Of a DNA stretch of 64,000 bases, positions 1 through 8,797 are shown in pieces. The notes beneath the pieces were generated by a model that saw only the letters and a program-made list of their open reading frames with translations, made no database searches and was not told where the DNA came from. The position numbers were made by a program, and so were the translations under genes. This DNA is from JAZKID01 sp963714065 (GTDB taxonomy: Bacteria > Pseudomonadota > Alphaproteobacteria > Rhizobiales > UBA4765): the NCBI GenBank assembly GCA_963714065.1, contig OY970226.1, positions 744,001 through 808,000 on the forward strand, in the 5' to 3' direction. Within the stretch, counting starts at the first letter, position 1. Each line of letters begins with the position of its first letter.

Positions 1-644
1 CGGAAACCGCCCTGCAGGCAGGCAATGCCCGCATCGTCTTCACGCCGCGCGTCAACAATATGCAGCGTGCCGGCCTACTCCTGCGCAAGGCCAGAATGCC
101 CGCCGCGCCGGCAGCCCTTCTGGTGGTTGCCGCCGTGCTGGCGATTTCCGCCTGGTTCTCGATGGGCAGCAGCACGCCGCGGCCGATCAACGATTACAAC
201 TACGCGGCGCGCGGCAGTTCTCCCATTACAAGCCTCGGTGCTTCGCGGCTGAACTCGCCCGAGGAGACGGCCAACGAACTCAACCGCCTGCTGCGCGCGG
301 CCGACCTCGCCGACCGCATCGTGGCCGAGGCCGCCGGCAACGAAGTTCTGGTCAAGGGCGAGGTCGATGCGCGCTCCGAGCCGCGCATGAACGAAATTTT
401 ACAGCTTGTAGGCGCGCGCTCGCGCGTCTCGATCCGCTCCGCCGTGCGGCCCGATACCACGACGCTGATCGATTCCATCGCCGGCGTTTCGCTCAAACCT
501 TCGCGCTATATCGTGATGCGCGACGGCGATCGTTTCCGTGCGGGCGATCTTATGCCGAACGGCTGGAGTATCGAATCTATCGACGACAACCAAGTCGTCA
601 TCGTGCGCGACGGTTTGCGCGAAACGCTAAACCTGTCGGAGTAA
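1..644 (+). CDS. sctD: SctD, T3SS inner-membrane ring protein (3' part only)
   Basis: The reading frame is open from the window edge, so the N-terminus (expected cytoplasmic FHA-like domain) is missing. What remains shows a basic stretch, one transmembrane helix at about residues 38-58 of the visible part (PAALLVVAAVLAISAWF), then a periplasmic region with a BON-like fold feel and a C-terminal segment ending RDGLRETLNLSE. A C-terminal GWSIESIDDNQVVIV element is typical of YscD/PrgH-type ring proteins. It ends 11 nt before sctV, which supports the call. In the family, SctD forms the outer of the two inner-membrane rings with SctJ. The family assignment is inferred from topology and neighbours. 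Confidence 0.72.
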   Translation, partial: ETALQAGNARIVFTPRVNNMQRAGLLLRKARMPAAPAALLVVAAVLAISAWFSMGSSTPRPINDYNYAARGSSPITSLGASRLNSPEETANELNRLLRAADLADRIVAEAAGNEVLVKGEVDARSEPRMNEILQLVGARSRVSIRSAVRPDTTTLIDSIAGVSLKPSRYIVMRDGDRFRAGDLMPNGWSIESIDDNQVVIVRDGLRETLNLSE

Positions 645-655
645 GCAGTAACCTG

Positions 656-2794
656 ATGAAAAAATATCTCGATACCGTCATGAAGCTTCTGTCGGAGCGG
701 CAGGATCTTGTCCTGATCGTCTTCATGTTCGTCTTCATCCTGATGTTCATCCTGCCGATTCCGCCGGCGGTGATCGACGTGCTGATTGCGCTGAACATTT
801 CGATGACGCTGGTCGTGCTCGTCACCTCCACCTATCTGCGCGGGCCTGCCGACCTCTCCACCTTTCCGGCATTGATCCTGTTCACGACCGTGTTCCGTCT
901 CTCGATTACGGTGGCGAGCGCGCGCCTGATCCTCACGCATGGGCACGCGGGCGACATCATCCAGACCTTCGGCAATTTCGTGGTCGGCGGCAATGTGCTG
1001 GTCGGCATCATCGTGTTCTTCATCATCGCCATCGTGCAGTTCATCGTGGTGGTGAAAGGCGCCGAGCGTATCGCCGAGGTCGGCGCGCGCTTCACGCTGG
1101 ATGCGCTGCCCGGCAAGCAAATGAGTATCGATTCAGACCTGCGTAACGGCGATATCACCAAGGACGAGGCGCGCGCGCGCCGCTCGCGGCTCGAGCGCGA
1201 AAGCGCTTTCTTCGGCGCCATGGACGGTGCGCTGCGTTTCGTCAAGGGCGACGCCATCGCCAATTTCGTGGTGATCTTCATCAACCTGATCGGCGGCCTG
1301 CTCGTCGGCATGCTGACGAAGGGCATGAGCTTCTCCACAGCCATTCATACATTCAGCATTCTCACCGTCGGCGAAGGCCTCGTCTCGCAGATTCCGGCGA
1401 TGTTCATCGCCATCGCCGCAGGCATCGTCGCAACGCGCGTTGCGACCGACGAATCCCGCCATCTCGGCGGCGATATCGCCCGCGAATTGTCGGCGGAAGT
1501 GCGCCCGCTTTATGTGGCGGCGACGATCCTGTGCGTCATCGGCCTGCTGCCGGGCTTTCCCTATTATATATTTTTCGCGCTGGCGGGGCTGATTGCCGGC
1601 ATGGGCTATCTTGTCATGCGCCGCCGCGCCAATGACGCGCAGGAAAAAGTGCAGCGGCAGGCGGACGAAGCCGAAGCCGCCCTGCAGGCGCAAATGCAAG
1701 CGGACGGTTTTGGCGCGGGCACGGATATGGGCCAGCAAATTCCCGACCTACCGCAGGCGGAGCCAGGCGATATTTTCGTCATCGAGATGCATCCCCTATT
1801 ATGGCAGCCCTGGCGCGAGGCGGGTTTGACAAACAGGATGCGCCAGGTCGCGCAGGCGACGAAACAGGAGCTTGGCCTGTCGTTACCGGAATTCACTTAC
1901 AAGACATTGCCGCGCCTGAGCGAGAATGCCTACCAGATCCTGGTCGAGGATGTGCCCGTATTTCGCAGCCAGTACGAGCCCGAGAAGTTTTTTGCCGTGC
2001 TGCCGCCGCTTGCCGCGGACCGCCTCGGCCTCGTGCAGAATTACGTGCAGACATCGCAGGTCGGCGGGCTTGCCGAGCTCACGGAATCGCAGGCACAGAG
2101 CGTGAGCGGCGAAGGCATTGCCGCCATGGATGCACTAGACCGCGTGGCGCAGGAGGCCGATGCCATTCACCGCCGCTATGCCGCGCGCGCTTTCGGCATC
2201 AACGAGGCGGCGGGTTGGCTCGAAAATCTGGAAGGACGCTATCAGCGCCTCGTCACCGAAGTGAAATCGAATGTGCCGATGCTGAAGCTTGTCGAAATCG
2301 GGCGCAGGCTGCTCGACGAAAACGTGCCGCTGGCGCAGCCGCGTGTCATGCTCGAATCCCTGCTACAGGCCTCCGCCATGGATCTCGACGCCACCGACAC
2401 GGTCGAGCTCGTGCGCCGCGCGCTGAGCCGGCAGATCATCTGGCGCTATGCCAACGAGAACGGCGAGCTCGACGCGATCCTGATCGAGCCCTCGGCAGAA
2501 AGCATCATCCAGGATATCGTCACCAAGGCGCCAGCCGATCTTGCCGCGACGAAAACCGGCGAACAGCTCTCGGGTCTTACTTTCGCGCGCAGCATTTCGG
2601 AAGCGAACCAGGAAGCGATCAATGCCGGGCGGCGGCCCGTTCTTCTCACCTCCGCCCCCGTGCGGCCGATGGCGCGCATGATGCTGATGCGCAACGGCGT
2701 GCAACTGCCGGTCATCTCTTTCCAGGAAATCGGTAACGATGTACAGGTCCGTCCCTTGCGCGCGATGGGGCCGGGCGATCTGGGGCTGGATTAA
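656..2794 (+). CDS. sctV: SctV, T3SS export gate protein (FHIPEP family)
   Basis: 712 residues, normal for the family. The N-terminal half carries about eight membrane helices (residues 15-320). The family signature is clear near residue 140 (AERIAEVGARFTLDALPGKQ). The C-terminal half (about 350-712) is the cytoplasmic part that forms the nonameric ring receiving chaperone-substrate complexes below the export channel. The start ATG lies 11 nt after the sctD stop, so the two form one transcription unit. It converges on the minus-strand operon ending with sctU. Flagellar FlhA is the alternative, but the neighbouring SctJ lipoprotein, SctK-like protein and lack of flagellar genes favour a virulence-type T3SS. 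Confidence 0.95.
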   Translation: MKKYLDTVMKLLSERQDLVLIVFMFVFILMFILPIPPAVIDVLIALNISMTLVVLVTSTYLRGPADLSTFPALILFTTVFRLSITVASARLILTHGHAGDIIQTFGNFVVGGNVLVGIIVFFIIAIVQFIVVVKGAERIAEVGARFTLDALPGKQMSIDSDLRNGDITKDEARARRSRLERESAFFGAMDGALRFVKGDAIANFVVIFINLIGGLLVGMLTKGMSFSTAIHTFSILTVGEGLVSQIPAMFIAIAAGIVATRVATDESRHLGGDIARELSAEVRPLYVAATILCVIGLLPGFPYYIFFALAGLIAGMGYLVMRRRANDAQEKVQRQADEAEAALQAQMQADGFGAGTDMGQQIPDLPQAEPGDIFVIEMHPLLWQPWREAGLTNRMRQVAQATKQELGLSLPEFTYKTLPRLSENAYQILVEDVPVFRSQYEPEKFFAVLPPLAADRLGLVQNYVQTSQVGGLAELTESQAQSVSGEGIAAMDALDRVAQEADAIHRRYAARAFGINEAAGWLENLEGRYQRLVTEVKSNVPMLKLVEIGRRLLDENVPLAQPRVMLESLLQASAMDLDATDTVELVRRALSRQIIWRYANENGELDAILIEPSAESIIQDIVTKAPADLAATKTGEQLSGLTFARSISEANQEAINAGRRPVLLTSAPVRPMARMMLMRNGVQLPVISFQEIGNDVQVRPLRAMGPGDLGLD

Positions 2795-2800
2795 TTATCC

Positions 2801-2980
2801 GTCATCCCCGCGAAGGCGGGGATCCAGATATTATGAGCGCAAAGCGCGCACTTTATTTGATTCCTGGATCCATCATAAATCGGGCTTGCCCGATTTATGC
2901 ATTATATAATTGCTGGGATCGAGTAAACTCGACCCCAGTGTCTGATCCTCGCAGGCTTTGCCTGCTCGGGCACGGGATGA
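2801..2980. repeat. REP-like palindromic element between sctV and sctU
   Basis: The stretch begins with a palindrome at 2801-2827 (GTCATCCCCGCGAAGGCGGG then ATCCAG). It matches the units at 10154-10180 and 10259-10285 apart from a few bases. Further short hairpins follow (ATAAATCGGGC/GCCCGATTTAT at 2876-2900), and the block ends with GGGATGAC, the inverted terminus. It fills most of the 197-nt gap between two convergent genes. It may act as a transcript end or be a mobile palindromic unit; no function is proven. Confidence 0.6.
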
Positions 2981-2991
2981 CGGCTACGCCG

Positions 2992-4047
2992 TCACATCCT
3001 CACCACGCCCGTCTGGATCAGAATACGCGCCACATCGTTGAATGTAGTCATCGGAATGAAACCGCCGAGCGAACCGCCGTCGAGAAGCCTGACGAGAAGC
3101 TCGGGCTCTTCCACCACCGGCATCTTGCGCAAGGCCGCTTCCTTGATGAAATCGGCCGCCTTGTCGAAGGTGCGCGCGGCGATGATGGGCGCCGCCGTCT
3201 CGCCCTGCTTGAAGACGAGAGCCACGGCGCGGTCGCCGAAAGCGATGACGATATTGGCCTTAGCGAGGCCCACATAACCCGCGGTTTCGGCAATTTCGCG
3301 CGCCATCTGCCGCCTTGCGGCGCGGATCTGCGGATCGCCTGTATCTTCCTTCTGCTCGCGCTTGAGCTCGGAGACCGTCATCTTGTTGTCGCGCTTGAAA
3401 AGAATTCGCGACAAGGGGATGTCGATCATCGCAATGATAATCAGCAGAATGACGCTGATGCCGATGCTGGAGCCATAAAGCCAGGCCATGACGTTGACGA
3501 CGCAGGCATCGCCGCAGCTTGGCGACAGGACAAGATCCTTTATGAACCATTTGAACAGGAAGAAATTGACGAAAAAAATCGTCGTAATCAGGGCGATGCC
3601 CTTCAGCAGCTCGAACAGGTTGCGCAAGGAAAAGAGTTGCTTGACGCCCTGTACGGGATTCAGTTTGGAAAAATTGGGCGTGATCGCCTTGAAATTGAGC
3701 GGTATGCCCTTGGCATCCAGAATGATCGCCACGATATGCGCACCACCGACAATGGCGAAAAGCGGCACCAGGGTCGCGTTCAGAAGATCGAGCTGCGCGT
3801 TCAGCGCGCGCGCGATTTCGGCAACGAACCCCTGCGGCATCGTCGTATCGAAAACGAGGAAGTTGATCTTCAGCCGATCGACGATCTCGCGCCAGGTAAA
3901 AGTGAAATAGACGAGTGCCGCGATCAGCGCGAGCGTCGTCTCGAAATCCTTGCTGCGCGGAACCTGACCTTCCTGCTCGCGCAGGCGCTGCAGACGCCGC
4001 GCGGTGGGCGGTAGATTTCTCTCCTCGCCGCCGTCGTTCTGCGCCAT
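2992..4047 (-). CDS. sctU: SctU, T3SS export switch protein lacking NPTH
   Basis: 351 residues with the FlhB/YscU layout: a charged N-terminus, four membrane helices (about 35-215), a linker with LKREQKEDTGDP, and a C-terminal cytoplasmic domain. In normal members this domain self-cleaves at an Asn-Pro-Thr-His loop to switch substrate class. Here the aligned position (residues 270-273, between IVIA and AVALVFKQGET) reads FGDR, so autocleavage by the known mechanism should not occur. The stop is the last gene of the minus-strand operon. The start overlaps the sctT stop (TAATG). The remaining C-domain is well conserved, so this does not look like a decayed gene. Confidence 0.93.
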   Translation of the reverse strand: MAQNDGGEERNLPPTARRLQRLREQEGQVPRSKDFETTLALIAALVYFTFTWREIVDRLKINFLVFDTTMPQGFVAEIARALNAQLDLLNATLVPLFAIVGGAHIVAIILDAKGIPLNFKAITPNFSKLNPVQGVKQLFSLRNLFELLKGIALITTIFFVNFFLFKWFIKDLVLSPSCGDACVVNVMAWLYGSSIGISVILLIIIAMIDIPLSRILFKRDNKMTVSELKREQKEDTGDPQIRAARRQMAREIAETAGYVGLAKANIVIAFGDRAVALVFKQGETAAPIIAARTFDKAADFIKEAALRKMPVVEEPELLVRLLDGGSLGGFIPMTTFNDVARILIQTGVVRM

Positions 4048-4856
4048 TATTGCACCACCATCGGCAGGAGATGGGAAGCCGTGTCGAACATGTTACGCAT
4101 GAGCTGCGGAAAATATTGTACGAACAGTGCCGCGTATACCGGCAGGATAATCACGAAGATCAGATTGTGAAACGTATTCGTCAGATCGTAAATCGGAAAG
4201 GAACGGCCGGAGCGTACGGCAAAGATCAGGGCGATATCGGCAAGCGCCAGCGCGACCAGGAGGGGGGCTGCCAAAAGCATGGCGTAATACAGCGCCTGCG
4301 CGCCAACGGCAGCAAGTCCCGCAAGTGCTGCTTTGTTTATATTGATCATCAGGACCGTGCTCGGCCATGCCGCCAATGAACCCATGAGTGGATCGATCAG
4401 AAGCGGCAGGCCGCCCATCAGTGCAAAAATGGCAAGAGAATAAAGCACCATGAATGTGCCGGTGATCGACACCTCGTTGGCATTCACGGGATCGAACAGG
4501 TTGGCGATGCTGGCGCCGCGGAAGGCATCGACCACGTCGCCTGCAATCTGCGCCGCCCAGAAAGGCAGGCCGAACAGCATGCCGAGCACGACACCGATCG
4601 CAACCTCCTTAGCGATAAGAGGCACTGCTACGAATATGTCTGGTGCGGGCATATTGCCCAGGCTGAAATAGATCAGCGCGATATTGGGCACGGACAGCGC
4701 GACAACGATCGTGTTGCGCATGATGCCCCTGATCTGCAGCCATGCGAACAGGGGAAAGAATAGGGACACGCCCATGAAGCGCGCCGAGCCGACAAGCCCC
4801 GAATAAAAAATCTTTTTCGCGAAATCGAGCAGTTCGTTGAACGGCAGATGTTCCAC
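4047..4856 (-). CDS. sctT: SctT, T3SS export apparatus membrane protein
   Basis: 269 residues, nearly all hydrophobic helices, matching the SpaR/YscT/FliR family in length and topology. The segment DVVDAFRGASIANLFDPVN matches the family region that contacts SctR and SctS. In the family it packs with SctR and SctS in the conical export gate at the centre of the basal body. It lies 3 nt after sctS and overlaps the sctU start by one base. The R-S-T-U order is the canonical one. Confidence 0.93.
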   Translation of the reverse strand: MEHLPFNELLDFAKKIFYSGLVGSARFMGVSLFFPLFAWLQIRGIMRNTIVVALSVPNIALIYFSLGNMPAPDIFVAVPLIAKEVAIGVVLGMLFGLPFWAAQIAGDVVDAFRGASIANLFDPVNANEVSITGTFMVLYSLAIFALMGGLPLLIDPLMGSLAAWPSTVLMININKAALAGLAAVGAQALYYAMLLAAPLLVALALADIALIFAVRSGRSFPIYDLTNTFHNLIFVIILPVYAALFVQYFPQLMRNMFDTASHLLPMVVQ

Positions 4857-4859
4857 GGT

Positions 4860-5129
4860 TCACCCCACGATGAAAGGGAAGCGGGTGAAGAGATACAAGG
4901 CGTGTTCGTAAAGCGGCTGCGCGAGCCAGGGTGCAAAAGCCATGATCATCACGAACAGCACGACGATCTTGATCAACTGCGGCACAGTCTGATCCTGGAT
5001 CTGCGTCACCGCCTGCACAAGGCCGAGCACAAGGCCGAGCACGATGGCGGCGCCGAGAAATGGGCCCGTCAGGATTAATGTCGCAACGAGCGCCCGGTTG
5101 ATTTGCTCTGTGAGGGAGGCAAATTCCAT
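4860..5129 (-). CDS. sctS: SctS, T3SS export apparatus small membrane protein
   Basis: 89 residues with two hydrophobic helices (about 16-38 and 52-75) and the family-type segment QAVTQIQDQTVPQLIKI between them. This matches YscS/SpaQ/FliQ in size and motif. Four copies wrap around the SctR-T core in characterised systems. It lies between sctR and sctT with gaps of 3 nt each, so translation is probably coupled. Confidence 0.94.
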   Translation of the reverse strand: MEFASLTEQINRALVATLILTGPFLGAAIVLGLVLGLVQAVTQIQDQTVPQLIKIVVLFVMIMAFAPWLAQPLYEHALYLFTRFPFIVG

Positions 5130-5132
5130 GGA

Positions 5133-5789
5133 TCACACATAGCTCAGGATCAGGCCCTGCATCAGTCGCAGCCAGCCTTCGACCAGCACGAAGAGCAGGA
5201 GTTTCAGCGGCGTCGAGATCACCGTCGGCGACATCATCTGCATGCCGATGGCGACAAGAATGGCGCTGATGGCAAAGTCGATCATGACAAAGGGCAGGTA
5301 TAGCAGGAATCCGATCTCGAAGGCCTTGGTCAACTCCGACGACAGGAAGGTCGGAACGAGAATAACGAAATCCGTATCCTGCGGCAGCGGTACGGCGGAA
5401 TTGCGCCAGATCTTGTCGGCTGTCTGCACAAAGAAACGGCGGTCGCGCTCCAGCGTATTCCTGATCATAAACTGGCGAATGGGTTCGGCCCCCGTTTTGG
5501 TGACGCGCTGCCAGCCTTCGAATGTCTGGAAATTGGCGCGCGGGTCCGAGAAAGAAGTATAAACCTGCGACAGCGCGGGCGCCATGATATAGCCCGTCAG
5601 TATCAGCGCGATGCCGTAAAGCAGGATGTTGGGCGGCGCCTGCTGGATGGCAAGCGCGTTGCGCACGATGAACAGCACCACCGCGATCTTGGCAAACGAG
5701 GTCATCGCCACGATCAGGAAGGGCAGCAGCCCTGTGACGATAATCAGCGCGAAAAGCGCTACGAAATTCGGGGCCTCGAAGCCTTGCAC
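5133..5789 (-). CDS. sctR: SctR, T3SS export apparatus core protein
   Basis: 218 residues of the FliP/YscR family. The N-terminal helix pair contains TSFAKIAVVLFIVRNALAIQ and NILLYGIALILTGYIMAP, both strongly family-like. A hydrophilic periplasmic loop spans about 70-125, and the C-terminal pair contains FEIGFLLYLPFVMIDFAISA. Five copies form the core of the export gate in known systems. It begins 9 nt after the sctQ stop. Confidence 0.95.
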   Translation of the reverse strand: MQGFEAPNFVALFALIIVTGLLPFLIVAMTSFAKIAVVLFIVRNALAIQQAPPNILLYGIALILTGYIMAPALSQVYTSFSDPRANFQTFEGWQRVTKTGAEPIRQFMIRNTLERDRRFFVQTADKIWRNSAVPLPQDTDFVILVPTFLSSELTKAFEIGFLLYLPFVMIDFAISAILVAIGMQMMSPTVISTPLKLLLFVLVEGWLRLMQGLILSYV

Positions 5790-5798
5790 GGAATGGAC

Positions 5799-6899
5799 CT
5801 ATTTAAAAATCTTCGTGACGCGCACACCGATCTTGTCGGCAACCATGACAAGCTCGCCCCAGCCTACCAGCCGGTTGAGCACATAAATATCGATGGCCTG
5901 GTTCGGCTGCCGCGAAAGTTCGAAGACATAACCGGGCTCCACCTTCTCGACATCGCCCACCGTCATTTGCAGCCGGCCGAGTTCGAAGGTCAGTTTTACT
6001 TCGAGATCGTCGACCAGCGCTACTTCCGGCTCGGCGCCGGGGCCGCGTTCAGCACTCATGTCACCCTCCATCAACCACATGTTCCGCTCCTTGATATCGC
6101 GAAACGGCGGCTCGTCCAACACGATAAAACCCTTTGTCTCGACGGCACAAGCCCGGACAATTTCCTCGCCGATCACCACCGGCGCCCGTTTTTGCTGCAG
6201 CCAGCTGATATCGAAGACGATGGCGTCGCCCGGCCGCAAGGTGGAAAGACCGGCCGAAGGCAGCCAGGTGAGCCCGGCCAGCACCCGTGCCGTTATCGGC
6301 AGATCGGGAATAGGCCGGCGTTGCTCGGGCAGCTGCGCGATCCAGTTGAGAAAACGGTCGGCAATCGGCTTTTGCGCCTCGATCAGTCCGACGAAGGGCG
6401 GCAAATCGGCAAGCGCGATTTTAAGGCCGATGGTGCCAGGCGGGTTACGGATGGGATCGGAAATCTCGTCGATATGCATGGCAATGCCGTTGCGCTCGAT
6501 TTCCTCGAATAATTCCTCGAACAGGCTTTCGAAAATCAGCCCGCGCGTCACGGGCGCAAGCTGCGAGAGCGCCACGTCCGGATCGGTGCGATAGAGCAAG
6601 GCGGACAACGCGCCGGCCGGTATCCACAAAGTGAAAAGATCGCTCTCCAGCGTAAAGCGCATTCCCGCAAACGGCACATTGCCAGAAGCGAGGCCGAGCG
6701 GATGCGCGGGATTCAATGTCAGCGTACCCTGCGGCGTATCCAGCGTGAACGGCTCGCGCGATTTGCCTAGGATATCATTGTAAATAAGTTCGTCGCCGCG
6801 AATAACGGGCGGCAGATAGGCGCTGGCATGCGAAGAGGAAAGCGGCGCGGAACTGCCGCGCGGCGGATCGAAACTCATGTGCTCGGACGTGTATTCCAT
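5799..6899 (-). CDS. sctQ: SctQ, T3SS cytoplasmic sorting-platform (C-ring) protein
   Basis: Up to 366 residues. The C-terminal 75 residues form a SPOA domain (VEPGYVFELSRQPNQAIDIY..LVGWGELVMVADKIGVRV), the hallmark of SctQ/FliN. A second SPOA-like region precedes it around residues 215-280. SctQ builds the pods that link SctK, SctL and the ATPase. The first ATG (6899) has an AGGTAG-like site close upstream. A second ATG at 6878 overlaps the sctO stop as ATGA and would give 359 residues; I cannot decide between them. An internal start producing a short C-terminal form, known for other SctQ genes, is possible but not visible. Confidence 0.85.
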   Translation of the reverse strand: MEYTSEHMSFDPPRGSSAPLSSSHASAYLPPVIRGDELIYNDILGKSREPFTLDTPQGTLTLNPAHPLGLASGNVPFAGMRFTLESDLFTLWIPAGALSALLYRTDPDVALSQLAPVTRGLIFESLFEELFEEIERNGIAMHIDEISDPIRNPPGTIGLKIALADLPPFVGLIEAQKPIADRFLNWIAQLPEQRRPIPDLPITARVLAGLTWLPSAGLSTLRPGDAIVFDISWLQQKRAPVVIGEEIVRACAVETKGFIVLDEPPFRDIKERNMWLMEGDMSAERGPGAEPEVALVDDLEVKLTFELGRLQMTVGDVEKVEPGYVFELSRQPNQAIDIYVLNRLVGWGELVMVADKIGVRVTKIFK

Positions 6900-7375
6900 C
6901 TACCTGTCTTCTTGTCCCGCAGCGTGACGTCCTGTGTCAGTTCCTCGAGCCTGTCCGCGCGCCGTGCTTCCTCGGCGCTTTCGCGGCTGACGAGCTCGGA
7001 GAGCTTTTTCTCGGCCTTGCTCTTTTCAGCATAGTCAATTCGGGCCTGCTCCGCTTTCTCTGCACAGATGTCCCGATGTTGATTCGCACGCTCGATATCC
7101 TTGTCCATATCATGCAGGGCGCCCTCGCGGCGCTTAAAAGCGTCGTGACCGGCCGTAATATTGTTGATGTCCAGGCTTTTATCGACAAGGGCCTGCGTAT
7201 CGGCCCTTGCGCGTTCCTCGATAGCCTTGGCAAATTCGAGGCGGCGGATCTTGAGCATTTTGAGCAGGCGCTCGGCCTGCATCAACTCCTTGAGGGCATT
7301 GCTATAAGTGCGCCGTGCCGATTCCTGCTTGCGCTTGCGGATGTCATGCAGCTTCTTGAGTTTGAGACTGCTCAC
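6875..7375 (-). CDS. sctO: SctO, T3SS ATPase stalk protein
   Basis: 166 residues, almost entirely charged and helical, predicted as a two-stranded coiled coil like YscO/InvI/FliJ. It directly follows the ATPase gene with a 4-nt ATGA overlap, the usual SctN-SctO order. In the family the stalk sits inside the ATPase hexamer and contacts SctV. Sequence conservation in SctO is poor, so the call rests on length, coiled coil and position. Confidence 0.75.
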   Translation of the reverse strand: MSSLKLKKLHDIRKRKQESARRTYSNALKELMQAERLLKMLKIRRLEFAKAIEERARADTQALVDKSLDINNITAGHDAFKRREGALHDMDKDIERANQHRDICAEKAEQARIDYAEKSKAEKKLSELVSRESAEEARRADRLEELTQDVTLRDKKTGRWNTRPST

Positions 7376-8715
7376 GAAGCCAGGTCCATCAGCCGCTGCA
7401 CGGTCTCTTCATATTTCGTGACCTCGTTCGGCGCCTGTTTCAGGAAGGTGTTGATATCGTTGATCTTGGCGACAGCTTCGTCGGCCAGCGGATCGGAGCC
7501 GGAGCGATATTCCCCGACCTGCAGCAAAAGTTCGATCTCGCGATAGCGGGCGACCAGTTCACGCAAACGTGTGGCGGCGGCAAGATGCTCGGGTTTGACG
7601 ACATGATCCATGACGCGCGAGCGGCTCTCCAGAATATCGATGGCCGGATAATGCCCGCTTTCCGCAAGCTTCTGCGACAGGACGATATGGCCATCGAGAA
7701 GCGAGCGCGTTTCCTCGGCGATGGGATCGGCCATGGCATCGCCTTCGACCAGCACTGTGTAGAAAGCCGTGATGGAGCCGCGCTTACGCGGACCTGCGCG
7801 CTCGAGAAGGCGCGGCAGGATCGTGAAAACGCTCGGCGGAAAACCGCGCCGCGTCGGCGGTTCGCCCGCAGCCAGGCCGATATCGCGCAAGGCACGCGAC
7901 AGGCGGGTGATGCTGTCCATCACCAGAAGCACGCGCTTGCCGAGATCGGCGAAATATTCGGCGATGGTGGTTGCGGTCAACGCCGCCTGATAACGCTCGA
8001 TCGGCGGCCGGTCGGATGTGGACACGACAAGGCAGGTGCGGTCCATACGGTCCGGGCGCACGGTGCGGCGAATGAAATCGCCGACCTCGCGGCCGCGCTC
8101 GCCGATCAGGCCGACAACCAGAATTTCGGCATCGGAATCGGCGACGATCTGCGACACGAGCGTGGACTTGCCGGCACCCGCATTGCCGAAAATGCCGATG
8201 CGCTGGCCTTCGCCGCAGGTCAGGAACCCGTCCATCGAACGGATACCGACAGAGAAGGGATTGACGATGGCCTGACGGTGCATCGGATCGGGCGGTACTG
8301 CATTGAGCGCACGGATCGTCGTCACCGCGCCCTGAATGCGCTGATAGGTTTCGGAAAAACGCGTCACCGGCTCGCCGAGCCCGTCGAGCACCTGGCCCAA
8401 TATATGCTCGCCGACCTCAACCGAAGGTCCGCGCCCGAGGCTGATCACTTCGGTACGTGGCGAAAGCCCTTCGATGGAACCGTAAGGTGCTAGAAAGGCC
8501 GTCGGCCCATCGAGCGCGATGACTTCGCCATACAGGGACGGCCCGCCATCGGGCGAGCGCAATTCGCAAAGTTCGCCAATTTGCGTGAGCGTGAGCTCGG
8601 CGCGAATGAGCGTGCCCGACACGCCGATCAGCTTTCCCGACGGCACGCGCGTGCGCACCTGCGAAATCGCCACTTTCAGGCGCTGGATCTGGCTGTTGAG
8701 AGTTTCTTGAATCAT
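7372..8715 (-). CDS. sctN: SctN, T3SS ATPase
   Basis: 447 residues of the F1-beta-like T3SS/flagellar ATPase family. The Walker A motif is GNAGAGKST (near residue 175), the Walker B strand is VLLVMDSITR, and the family segment RRGFPPSVFTILPRLLERAG follows. In characterised systems the hexamer strips chaperones and unfolds substrates under the export gate. A gap of 82 nt holding a long inverted repeat separates it from sctL, the only sizeable break in the L-N-O-Q-R-S-T-U run. Confidence 0.96.
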   Translation of the reverse strand: MIQETLNSQIQRLKVAISQVRTRVPSGKLIGVSGTLIRAELTLTQIGELCELRSPDGGPSLYGEVIALDGPTAFLAPYGSIEGLSPRTEVISLGRGPSVEVGEHILGQVLDGLGEPVTRFSETYQRIQGAVTTIRALNAVPPDPMHRQAIVNPFSVGIRSMDGFLTCGEGQRIGIFGNAGAGKSTLVSQIVADSDAEILVVGLIGERGREVGDFIRRTVRPDRMDRTCLVVSTSDRPPIERYQAALTATTIAEYFADLGKRVLLVMDSITRLSRALRDIGLAAGEPPTRRGFPPSVFTILPRLLERAGPRKRGSITAFYTVLVEGDAMADPIAEETRSLLDGHIVLSQKLAESGHYPAIDILESRSRVMDHVVKPEHLAAATRLRELVARYREIELLLQVGEYRSGSDPLADEAVAKINDINTFLKQAPNEVTKYEETVQRLMDLAS

Positions 8716-8722
8716 GGCAAGC

Positions 8723-8793
8723 AGCGAATAGTGAGTAGCGAATAGCGAATAGAAAAAGAATCCCTATTCGCTACTCGCCATTCGCCATTCGCT
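8723..8793. repeat. Long imperfect inverted repeat between sctL and sctN
   Basis: The left arm (8723-8752) is built from repeats of AGCGAATAG. The right arm (8764-8793) is its imperfect complement (CTATTCGCTACTCGCCATTC and onward), with an A-rich loop. The arms could form a roughly 29-bp stem in the operon mRNA. It differs from the GCGGGAAT palindromes elsewhere in the window. It might be a mobile palindromic unit or set the relative expression of sctL and sctN. Confidence 0.65.
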
Positions 8794-8797
8794 CCCT

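Noticed and set aside
1801..2736. 311-aa + strand ORF inside sctV
   Set aside because: Arg/Ala/Gly-rich shadow in the +1 frame of the well-conserved SctV C-domain.
2833..4014. 393-aa + strand ORF opposite sctU
   Set aside because: It is the antisense of a clear SctU gene; its composition (His/Arg/Asp-rich) is typical of a shadow frame and it has no recognisable domain.
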